DNA of 6,826 nt from Elusimicrobiales bacterium. GTDB taxonomy: Bacteria > Elusimicrobiota > Elusimicrobia > Elusimicrobiales > UBA9959. Within the stretch, counting starts at the first letter, position 1. The number at the start of each line of letters is the position of its first letter. Location: positions 1 to 6,826 of the forward strand of contig JAOAEH010000009.1 in NCBI GenBank assembly GCA_026416895.1, written 5' to 3'. Made by a program: the position numbers and the translations under genes. This document shows, piece by piece, positions 1 to 5,630 of this stretch. Under the pieces are notes generated by a model. That model saw only the letters and a list, made by a program, of their open reading frames with translations, was not told the DNA's origin and ran no database searches.

Positions 1-7
1 CCTTCAA

Positions 8-1066
8 ATGGTAAATATTGAGAGAGATTGGAATAAGTTTGTTAAGATGAGTGTTGAAGAGAAGATTCCTTATTTTATGAGGAATGGTAGAATTTATGAT
101 TGTCTTTTTGCAGAACAGTTTACGAAAGATAGTCTTGAATATCTTTTTAGAATAGCAAATACCCTTAGAAGAATTACAAAGACAAAAGAGGGGATGGAAT
201 TTGCTTCATCTTTGCTTAGTCACAAAAGGGCAATGCTTTACTTTGTTCAGCCTTCCACAAGAACATTTCTTTCATTTTTAAATGCTTGTTATATACTAGG
301 TATAAAACCATCTGAAATAAGGGATACATCTATATCTTCTGAGTATAAAGGAGCGTCTCCTGAAGATAGAGCGAGAACGTTTTCAAGTTATGTTGATATG
401 ATAATAATGAGACATCCAACTCCAAATTTTGTTGAGAAATCAGCTTGGCTTATGAATAAAACAAAAAGACCAGTTCCAATAATTAATGCTGGTTCAAGTA
501 AGGCTCAACATCCAACTCAAGCATTACTTGATATGTATACTTTATATAGAAGTTTTGGTGGTAGTATAGATGGCAAAACTATTGCTATGGTAGGTGATTT
601 AAAAAGAGGAAGGACTGTAAGATCATTAAGTTTTTTAATGAAAAATTATCCTAATGTTAAACTTATATATATATCACCAAAAGAATTTAGAATGGAAAGT
701 GATGTAATAGAATTTTTAAAGAAAAACAAGATAAGTTTTTACGAAACAGAAGATTTTGAGGAAGGTATTAAGGAAGCAGATGCTATATATATGACAAGAA
801 TTCAGGATGAATATGATAAAGAAGGTGAGTCTAGACGAGTTGATTATTCAAAATATATCCTTACTTTTCGACATCTAGATATTATAAAAAAGGATGCAAT
901 TATTATGCATCCTTTACCGAGACGTAATGAGATTAGTGTTGAGGTTGATGATGATCCTAGGGCAATGTATTGGAGACAGGAAAGGAATGGAATGTGGGTT
1001 AGAGCAGCTTTGATATGTTATATATTTGGTGTTGATTCTAAAATTCATATTGAAGATAAACCTTGA
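8..1066 (+). CDS. pyrB: Aspartate carbamoyltransferase catalytic chain (start may lie upstream of window)
   Basis: Catalyses carbamoyl phosphate + L-aspartate to N-carbamoyl-L-aspartate, the committed step of de novo pyrimidine synthesis in the cytoplasm. Visible motifs in order: carbamoyl-phosphate loop STRT (residues 83-86), a lysine in the 80s-type loop (SSEYKG, K114), RHP (135-137), HPTQ (168-171), GDLKRGRTVRSL (197-208), RIQDE (264-268) and HPLPR (301-305). GDLKxGRTV and HPLPRxxEI mark an aspartate rather than ornithine carbamoyltransferase. At 352 residues it is longer than the usual ~310, because STRT sits about 30 residues further in than in E. coli. The stretch after STRT reads FLSFL instead of the usual RxSFE. 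The frame is open to the window edge and the ribosome site lies outside or within 7 bp, so the ATG at 8 is the first visible start, not a proven one. No pyrI regulatory-chain gene follows. It is 18 bp upstream of the membrane-protein gene and probably co-transcribed. Confidence 0.93.
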   Translation: MVNIERDWNKFVKMSVEEKIPYFMRNGRIYDCLFAEQFTKDSLEYLFRIANTLRRITKTKEGMEFASSLLSHKRAMLYFVQPSTRTFLSFLNACYILGIKPSEIRDTSISSEYKGASPEDRARTFSSYVDMIIMRHPTPNFVEKSAWLMNKTKRPVPIINAGSSKAQHPTQALLDMYTLYRSFGGSIDGKTIAMVGDLKRGRTVRSLSFLMKNYPNVKLIYISPKEFRMESDVIEFLKKNKISFYETEDFEEGIKEADAIYMTRIQDEYDKEGESRRVDYSKYILTFRHLDIIKKDAIIMHPLPRRNEISVEVDDDPRAMYWRQERNGMWVRAALICYIFGVDSKIHIEDKP

Positions 1067-1084
1067 TTTCCTTTTAAATTAATT

Positions 1085-2818
1085 ATGAATAAAAAATTTG
1101 AATATGTTTTTTTTGTTACATTAGGTTTTTTATTTTCTTTTATCTTTTTTATTATGCCTATAATGAATCCTGATTTAGGTTGGCATCTTTCAAGTGGCAG
1201 ATTTATTTTAGAAAATTTTAAAATACCTAAATCAGATTTTATAAGCTGGTTTCGTGAAGGTGTTGAATGGATAAACAGTGAATGGTTGACTGGTATTATT
1301 TATTATTTGGTATATAAAATTTCTGGATACTATTCTTTACAAATACTTAAGTTTTTTAATATGATGCTTTTATGTTTCAGTTTTTATTTGTTGTATGGTA
1401 AGATTTTAAAGCTTAATCCATTTACATTTATGTGGTTTATTCCTTCTTTATATCTTTCTTTTTTTTCTTCATTAGATTTAAGACCTGATAATTATTCATT
1501 TTTCTTATTTACTTTAGTTTTATACTTTTTGGAGAAATTTAGTGAAATTGATTTTAGAATTAAAAACGCTTTTGTTTTTTTTATTATTTTTACTTTATGG
1601 GTTAACTTACATCCTGGCTTTCTATTTGGACTTATTTTAATTTTAATTTATGCTTTTTCACATTTGATACATGATAATTTTGATTATTTAAAAGGTATTT
1701 CTAAAAAAATTAATTTTATTAGGTTTAGAATATATTTTTTATATTTTGTTTTTTCTTTATTTGGAATTTTGTTTAATCCTTATGGATATAATGTATTTAA
1801 ATTATTTTTATTTCACCATATGGATATGCCTCAAATTTCAAGCTATATATGTGAATGGAAACCTCCATATGTGTTTGATAGTTTAGTAACTCTTTATTAT
1901 TTTATATTTACTTTTATAGTTATTGTTGCTTATCTTTTTAAATTTTTAAAAGATAGAGTTTTTAAACTTTCTGATATTTTTTCAGTTTTTATATTTTCAC
2001 TTAGTGGTTTTTTACATATTAGACTTTTAGGTTTTAGCAGTATAGTGGTTCATATGCTTTTTGTTAGGTATTTCAATGAATATATTAATAAAAATTTTTA
2101 TTTTAGATACTCACTATGTTTTGTATTTTATTTGCTTGTTTATCCAAACTTTATAGATCTGATCCATTATCTTAATAGAGATAAATATTATGAAAACAAA
2201 TCTGTGAGTAAATTTGCTGTTAATTTTATACATGAAAACTATGAGGTTTTTAAAGATAAAAAAATATGTAATGATTGGAATTGTGGTGGTGAGTTAGGAT
2301 GGAATATGTACGGTAAACATAAAATTTTTATTGATGGGAGATATATTTTTCATGACATTCTTGAGGAACAGTTATATGCTTTGACTTCTTTTGAGAGGTG
2401 GAAGAATTTTTACAATAAATATGGTTGTGATGTTTTTATATATTCAATTTATTCTAATAAAAAGGAAAAAATGATTACTTTTAAATATGGAAATAAATAT
2501 TATAATATACGAAGACAGTTTTATCTTCAAAGTATAGACTTTGATAAATGGAGTATGGTTTTTTTTGATTCAATTAATTTTATAATTGTAAAAAGAGAAA
2601 AATTTCCTAAAGAATTTATAGATAAATATGAATATAAATGCATATTGCCGTATGATTTTGATCGTATTTATTTTGATTTACAAGTTTTAGGTAAAAATAT
2701 TGAATGCATAAGAAAGGAGAGTATTAAATACATAAGAAGAGAAATTAATAATCCAGATAGTTTTGTTCCTTTTTTTATAGATGTATTGAATTTTATTAAC
2801 AAAAAGGATAAAAAATGA
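1085..2818 (+). CDS. Polytopic membrane protein, GT-C glycosyltransferase-like, function unknown
   Basis: This is a 577-residue inner-membrane protein. The first ~360 residues are very rich in Phe, Leu, Ile and Tyr and contain roughly 8-10 predicted membrane segments (for example around 8-27, 90-104, 112-130, 136-150, 162-192, 214-230, 267-287, 297-312 and 339-356). The remainder is soluble. Signature-like points are DLGWHL (30-35) with a P..D..SW stretch and W-x-N-x-E-W (62-67), RPD (133-135), NLHPGF (174-179), NPYGY (231-235), and in the soluble part NDWNCGGELGW (397-407) followed by FIDGR (415-419). From memory this pattern belongs to bacterial membrane proteins loosely annotated as mannosyltransferase-like or hypothetical, with an acidic residue in the first periplasmic loop as in GT-C enzymes. 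Substrate and reaction cannot be read from the sequence. No Shine-Dalgarno is visible before the ATG. Its stop overlaps the next start (ATGA), implying translational coupling with the phosphatase. Confidence 0.8.
   Translation: MNKKFEYVFFVTLGFLFSFIFFIMPIMNPDLGWHLSSGRFILENFKIPKSDFISWFREGVEWINSEWLTGIIYYLVYKISGYYSLQILKFFNMMLLCFSFYLLYGKILKLNPFTFMWFIPSLYLSFFSSLDLRPDNYSFFLFTLVLYFLEKFSEIDFRIKNAFVFFIIFTLWVNLHPGFLFGLILILIYAFSHLIHDNFDYLKGISKKINFIRFRIYFLYFVFSLFGILFNPYGYNVFKLFLFHHMDMPQISSYICEWKPPYVFDSLVTLYYFIFTFIVIVAYLFKFLKDRVFKLSDIFSVFIFSLSGFLHIRLLGFSSIVVHMLFVRYFNEYINKNFYFRYSLCFVFYLLVYPNFIDLIHYLNRDKYYENKSVSKFAVNFIHENYEVFKDKKICNDWNCGGELGWNMYGKHKIFIDGRYIFHDILEEQLYALTSFERWKNFYNKYGCDVFIYSIYSNKKEKMITFKYGNKYYNIRRQFYLQSIDFDKWSMVFFDSINFIIVKREKFPKEFIDKYEYKCILPYDFDRIYFDLQVLGKNIECIRKESIKYIRREINNPDSFVPFFIDVLNFINKKDKK
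2803..2808 (+). promoter_or_regulatory. Ribosome binding site of the inositol-phosphatase gene
   Basis: AAAGGA lies 6 nt before the ATG at 2815, inside the last codons of the upstream membrane-protein gene. It fixes the start that overlaps the upstream stop as ATGA. Confidence 0.75.
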
Positions 2819-3621
2819 AAGAGCTTAAAGTTGCTATTGAAGCAATAGAGAAAGCCGGAAAGAAAATAATGAGTTATTTTGGTGATACAAGTTACAAGCT
2901 TAAAAGTAGAGCAAATCCTGTTACAAAAGCAGATTTAGAATCTCAAAATTTAATAACATCAACAATTCTAAAATACTTTCCGAATCATTCTATAATTTCT
3001 GAAGAAAATTATACAAAAGTTAAAAATTTTAATAATTTATGGATAATTGATCCTTTGGATGGAACTGTTAATTTTTCTCATTCATTTAATCATTTTGCTG
3101 TTTCAATAGCTTATGTTTTCGAAGGTTCAGTGGTTATTGGAGTGATATATGATCCTTTTAAAAATGAATTGTTTGTGGCTGAAAAAGGTAGAGGTGCTAT
3201 GCTTAATAACAAAAGAATATATGTTTCAAAAATAAATAAATTATCTGAATCGCTTTTGGCAACTGGTTTTGCATATGATAGAGCTAGAAAAGCTGAGTTT
3301 TATTGTAAATTTTATTCTGAATTTATGAAAAGATCACATGATATTAGAAGATGTGGAGCAGCAAGCCTTGATATGGCATATGTTGCTTGTGGAAGGATTG
3401 ATGGTTATTGGGAGTTTAATCTTAAAAGTTGGGATGTTGCTGCTGGGAAGGTTATTGTGGAAGAAGCAGGAGGTAAAGTTAGTGATTTTTCAGGTAAAGA
3501 ATGGAGAAAAGAATTTAGTTCATTGTTTGAATGGGGTAAGGAAAATCTTGTTTCAAACTCACTTATTCATTCGCAGATGCTTTCTGTAATAAAAAAAGTA
3601 TTGAAGTTATATAGGTATTAG
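2815..3621 (+). CDS. suhB: Inositol monophosphatase family protein (SuhB-like)
   Basis: Mg-dependent phosphatase of the inositol monophosphatase / fructose-1,6-bisphosphatase / CysQ superfamily, 268 residues, the normal family length and cytoplasmic. The full metal site is visible: TKAD (D40), SEE (E63, E64), the hallmark DPLDGTVNF (D79, D82, G83, T84, N86) and the C-terminal WDVAAGKVIVEEAGG (W206, D207, G219-G220). The family hydrolyses myo-inositol-1-phosphate and related sugar or nucleotide phosphates. Which substrate this one uses is not decidable, and the symbol is by family resemblance. The start is supported by AAAGGA at 6 nt spacing and the 4-bp overlap with the membrane-protein gene. 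Coupling to that gene suggests a role with phosphorylated sugar or inositol-type substrates, which is inference only. The stop codon lies 7 bp from the stop of the convergent small gene. Confidence 0.93.
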   Translation: MKELKVAIEAIEKAGKKIMSYFGDTSYKLKSRANPVTKADLESQNLITSTILKYFPNHSIISEENYTKVKNFNNLWIIDPLDGTVNFSHSFNHFAVSIAYVFEGSVVIGVIYDPFKNELFVAEKGRGAMLNNKRIYVSKINKLSESLLATGFAYDRARKAEFYCKFYSEFMKRSHDIRRCGAASLDMAYVACGRIDGYWEFNLKSWDVAAGKVIVEEAGGKVSDFSGKEWRKEFSSLFEWGKENLVSNSLIHSQMLSVIKKVLKLYRY

Positions 3622-3628
3622 AATTGTT

Positions 3629-3889
3629 TTAGTTACTTATTTTTATGTTTTTACCTACAAATATATATTTTGAATTTACTAAAATTGCTGTTAATTTATC
3701 AGATATGAATGAGTTTGATGATGGTATTATTGATAGGATTCCAAATGACCAACTTACATACATTATTTCTTTTGATTCTATGAAATAAAAATATTCTTCA
3801 TCTTTCCAAACTACACAGTTGTTCCAGTTTATCTCTTGAGGTTTTTGAGTTTTTTTTATTTCAGGAAATATACTTGTAAAGTCGTCCAT
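3629..3889 (-). CDS. Small hypothetical protein directly downstream of rnpB
   Basis: An 86-residue protein that I do not recognise. It begins MDDFTSIFPEIKKTQ and then alternates short beta-like hydrophobic strands with aromatic residues (NCVVWKDEEYFYFIES, IMYVSWSFGIL, AILVNSKYIFVGK), suggesting a small all-beta cytoplasmic fold. It has no signal peptide, no membrane segment, and only a single cysteine. It is judged real because a strong Shine-Dalgarno (AAAAGGAG) stands 7 nt before the ATG and the frame fills the space between rnpB and the convergent phosphatase gene. It starts only 17 bp after the end of rnpB with no terminator seen between, so it is likely read through from rnpB or the upstream operon. 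Confidence 0.65.
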   Translation of the reverse strand: MDDFTSIFPEIKKTQKPQEINWNNCVVWKDEEYFYFIESKEIMYVSWSFGILSIIPSSNSFISDKLTAILVNSKYIFVGKNIKISN

Positions 3890-3896
3890 TTTTTTT

Positions 3897-3904
3897 CTCC
3901 TTTT
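3897..3904 (-). promoter_or_regulatory. Ribosome binding site of the 86-residue gene
   Basis: On the minus strand AAAAGGAG is followed by seven A residues and the ATG at 3889. It begins only 3 nt after the P1 helix of rnpB, so maturation of the RNase P RNA 3' end would leave a messenger starting almost at this site. Confidence 0.7.
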
Positions 3905-3906
3905 AA

Positions 3907-4243
3907 AAGTCGGATAGTACCCCGGATTCTGTTTTAGACGATCATTAATCTAAGCGGGCTACCCTGCTCTCCCCGGGAACAGGTAAGTAACGAGCATGTT
4001 TGCCCTTGCTCCACCAGGGGTTTGTCGAAAGACATGTTACCATGTCTTTGGTGAGCTCTTACCTCGCCTTTTCACCCTTACCTATTTTTAGTTTTGCTAA
4101 AAATAGGCGGTATATTTTCTGTGACACTTTCCGTAGTGTGTAGCTTTCGCTACACACTCCCACCCTTGCGGATGGCTGGTTTCCCTTCGGAGTCCGGAGG
4201 TTCCTCCTAAACATTATAGTTTAGGCGATCGTCCATCCGACTT
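3907..4243 (-). ncRNA. rnpB: RNase P RNA, bacterial type A
   Basis: Catalytic RNA that trims the 5' leader of pre-tRNA, about 337 nt. Its ends are set by the 9-bp P1 helix AAGTCGGAT / ATCCGACTT (4243-4235 with 3915-3907). Also visible: P2 GACGATC/GATCGTC (4233-4227 with 3943-3937), P3 (4225-4219 with 4212-4206), P4 (4201-4193 with 3926-3919), P8 with a GCAA loop (4175-4160), P9 with a GAAA loop (4158-4135), the conserved AAAGTGTCACAGAAAATA block followed by ACCGCC, P12 (4107-4081), the TAAGGGTGAAAAGG segment, a P13/P14 hairpin with a GUAA loop (4049-4028), GGAGCAAGGGCAAACA, the GGU of loop L15 (CAGGGTAGCCC) and ACAGAA near the 3' end. P18 appears absent, and P4 has compensated base changes. 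It starts about 10 nt after the rnhA stop codon. Confidence 0.97.
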
Positions 4244-4247
4244 TATG

Positions 4248-4275
4248 ATATTATTAAAAGAGATCTTCTTGTTTA
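4248..4275 (-). promoter_or_regulatory. Candidate rnpB promoter inside the end of rnhA
   Basis: On the minus strand TAAACA (4275-4270, 4 of 6 matches to TTGACA) and TAATAT (4253-4248, close to TATAAT) are separated by 16 bp. The -10 box ends 4 bp before the first base of P1, a little short of ideal but compatible with a primary 5' end at or just after the mature RNA start. The -35 lies within the last codons of rnhA. The AT-rich background makes chance matches likely. Confidence 0.5.
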
Positions 4276-4757
4276 AATTTATTTTCTCTTTCTTTTTGAA
4301 GCTTTTTCCTATCTGATTTTTTAAGTTTTTTAGCTTCTAGCAATTTGTTTACAAATTTATCTGCCACTTTATTTTTAGAACGTGGTATATAATTTAATTT
4401 AACTTCATCAAATTCTGCTGCTTCTTTTTTAATTATATTTAATAATTCTTTAAGTTTTGGATCTTTTATTTCATATTCTCCATTAAATTGTTTAACTAAA
4501 AGTTGAGAATCAGAGTATATTTCAAGTTTTTTGGCGTTATATCTTTTTGCTACTGAAAGTGCTAAGTGTAGAGAAGAATATTCTGCAAAATTATTTGTAC
4601 ATGTCCCCAAAACTCGTCCTTCTTCTGCAATTATTTCATTTTTATCGTTCATAAATATTGCACCACAAGCCCCTTCTCCTGGGTTTCCTTTAGATGTTCC
4701 ATCTATATATATTGTTAATTTTTCAATTTCTAGTTTTTTTTCATTTTTTTCTTTCAT
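4254..4757 (-). CDS. rnhA: Ribonuclease HI
   Basis: Degrades the RNA strand of RNA-DNA hybrids (R-loops, primers). The protein is 167 residues from the chosen ATG. The RNase H fold shows all four acidic catalytic residues: YIDGTSKGNPG (D19), NNFAEY (E59), YSDSQLL (D83) and NKVADKFVN (D133). The short loop before the last aspartate resembles the Rv2228c/archaeal-like group more than E. coli RnhA. After the domain (to about 140) comes a charged, lysine-rich tail ending QEDLF, which resembles a sliding-clamp-binding pentapeptide. An in-frame ATG 45 bp upstream would give 182 residues, but it lies inside the upstream gene. The ATG at 4757 has AGAAGGAG at 7 nt and overlaps the upstream stop as ATGA, so it is preferred. 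It is second in a minus-strand operon after the zinc-ribbon gene. Confidence 0.95.
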   Translation of the reverse strand: MKEKNEKKLEIEKLTIYIDGTSKGNPGEGACGAIFMNDKNEIIAEEGRVLGTCTNNFAEYSSLHLALSVAKRYNAKKLEIYSDSQLLVKQFNGEYEIKDPKLKELLNIIKKEAAEFDEVKLNYIPRSKNKVADKFVNKLLEAKKLKKSDRKKLQKERENKFKQEDLF

Positions 4758-5509
4758 AATCTTTCTCCTTCTAGGTATAGCAATCTTGAACAATTTTGAC
4801 ATACTACAAATGTATTTATTTTTTTTAATGATGAGATATCACCTGAATTAAGTTTCATATGGCAGGCAGAGCATATATAGATATACTGCTGATTATCATC
4901 TCTTTTTATAATCTTTGCTTTTGACACAGCAATTCTTTCTTTGTTTTTTATCAAAAGATCAAATTTTGTAAGAATTCTTTTGTCTGATATAGATTTTCTA
5001 ATATTTTCTTGTTGAGTTATTAATTGTGCTATGTATTGGCCAATTTTTTCTTTTTCTAATGTTAATTTTTTGAATTCATTTTCATAGTTTTTATTTTCTT
5101 TTTCTAATTCTTTTGAAAAGTTTTCTATCTCTAATTTCTTTTTTTCAATTTCATCTAGTTTTGCTATTATAGCATTTTCAATTTCATCTTTTTTAATTTT
5201 TAATTTATTTATTTCTGTGTTTAAATTGTTATAATGTTCAACTTTTTTAGTTTGATTTAGTTCTGTTTGGATTTTTTTGATTTTTGTTTCTATATCTTTT
5301 AAATCATTTTCTAAAGTGTTTTTTTCTGAATTTAAATATTGAAAATCTTTTTTTAATAATTGGAATTTTTGTTTTGTTTCTTCATTTTTTAAATTAATTA
5401 AATTTATTTTTTCTTCAATTTGCTTAATTTTATCTTCTTCTGTTTTTATTATAGATTCTATTTCTTGTAGGTATATTATGTTCTTAAAATCAGAAGAGAA
5501 AAATTCCAT
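4754..5509 (-). CDS. Coiled-coil C4-type zinc-ribbon protein (COG1579 family)
   Basis: A 251-residue cytoplasmic protein from the ATG at 5509. A TTG at 5524 in the same frame would add five residues. Residues ~10-185 are a long Glu/Lys/Asn-rich heptad coiled coil, probably two antiparallel helices as in the family. The C-terminal zinc ribbon has two CxxC pairs, CSACHMKL and CQNCSRLLYLE (cysteines 213, 216, 237, 240 from the ATG), ending with the family-typical R-x-L-Y. The family (zf-RING_7; known members include Helicobacter HP0958/FlgZ, which binds RpoN and flagellin mRNA) is thought to bind nucleic acid or act as an adaptor, but no general function is settled. From memory, pairing with RNase HI recurs in other phyla, for example mycobacteria. 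No Shine-Dalgarno is visible before either start. It is the first gene of the minus-strand operon and divergent from tuf. Confidence 0.88.
   Translation of the reverse strand: MEFFSSDFKNIIYLQEIESIIKTEEDKIKQIEEKINLINLKNEETKQKFQLLKKDFQYLNSEKNTLENDLKDIETKIKKIQTELNQTKKVEHYNNLNTEINKLKIKKDEIENAIIAKLDEIEKKKLEIENFSKELEKENKNYENEFKKLTLEKEKIGQYIAQLITQQENIRKSISDKRILTKFDLLIKNKERIAVSKAKIIKRDDNQQYIYICSACHMKLNSGDISSLKKINTFVVCQNCSRLLYLEGERL
4765..4772 (-). promoter_or_regulatory. Ribosome binding site deciding the rnhA start
   Basis: AGAAGGAG on the minus strand stands 7 nt before the ATG at 4757. The longer in-frame start at 4802 has no such site, so the shorter RNase HI is the likely product. Confidence 0.8.
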
Positions 5510-5515
5510 ATTATT

Positions 5516-5521
5516 ATTATA
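5516..5521 (-). promoter_or_regulatory. Candidate -10 box giving a leaderless transcript for the zinc-ribbon gene
   Basis: A perfect TATAAT on the minus strand lies six bases before the ATG at 5509, which would put +1 on the A of the start codon. No good -35 is present at 16-18 bp. An alternative promoter further up, TTGACT (5573-5568) with TTAAAT (5551-5546, 16-bp spacer), would give a leader of some 30 nt, which also lacks a Shine-Dalgarno. Confidence 0.4.
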
Positions 5522-5554
5522 CAATAATAAATTTTTAGGTTATTCATTTAAAAT

Positions 5555-5591
5555 TTGATTTAAAGGTAGTCAATATGATAAAATCTATAAT
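5555..5591 (+). promoter_or_regulatory. Candidate tuf promoter
   Basis: Two -10 candidates exist: TAAAAT (5579-5584) with TTGATT (5555-5560) at 18 bp, and a perfect TATAAT (5586-5591) with no good -35. Either gives a short leader of roughly 30-40 nt before tuf. The region is shared with the divergent promoter of the zinc-ribbon gene. It contains no visible operator or riboswitch. Confidence 0.5.
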
Positions 5592-5619
5592 AAATATTGT
5601 TTTTATTTTTAAATTTTTT

Positions 5620-5626
5620 AAGGAGG
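5620..5626 (+). promoter_or_regulatory. Strong ribosome binding site of tuf
   Basis: AAGGAGG, a full match to the Shine-Dalgarno core, ends 4 nt before the ATG at 5631. It is the strongest such site in the window, as expected for a very highly expressed gene. Confidence 0.85.
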
Positions 5627-5630
5627 ATTT

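Noticed and set aside
8..1066. Ornithine carbamoyltransferase as an alternative identity.
   Set aside because: HPTQ, GDLKRGRTV and HPLPRRNEI follow the aspartate enzyme, and the ornithine-binding SMG signature is not seen.
1107..1468. T8 tracts in the membrane-protein gene as possible phase-variation sites.
   Set aside because: Runs of this length are expected in such AT-rich, Phe-rich coding sequence, and the frame is intact.
3338..3589. An 83-codon open frame on the plus strand inside the phosphatase gene.
   Set aside because: It is out of frame with a fully conserved enzyme and has no recognisable protein features.
3600..3660. A possible bidirectional terminator between the convergent genes (TAGGTA at 3612-3617 and TACCTA at 3652-3657).
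   Set aside because: Only six base pairs around a 34-nt AT-rich loop and no convincing U-tract arrangement; too weak to call.
4758..4802. A longer RNase HI start 45 bp upstream giving 182 residues.
   Set aside because: It has no Shine-Dalgarno, and the internal ATG has AGAAGGAG plus an ATGA overlap with the upstream stop.
4531..4851. A plus-strand open frame with a hydrophobic stretch, antisense to rnhA and the zinc-ribbon gene.
   Set aside because: The hydrophobicity is a shadow of Lys/Glu-rich codons on the other strand, and rnhA is certain.
5525..5630. A search for a tRNA, riboswitch or small RNA in the divergent intergenic region.
   Set aside because: The stretch is almost pure A/T with promoter-like boxes and no stable stem or conserved RNA motif.
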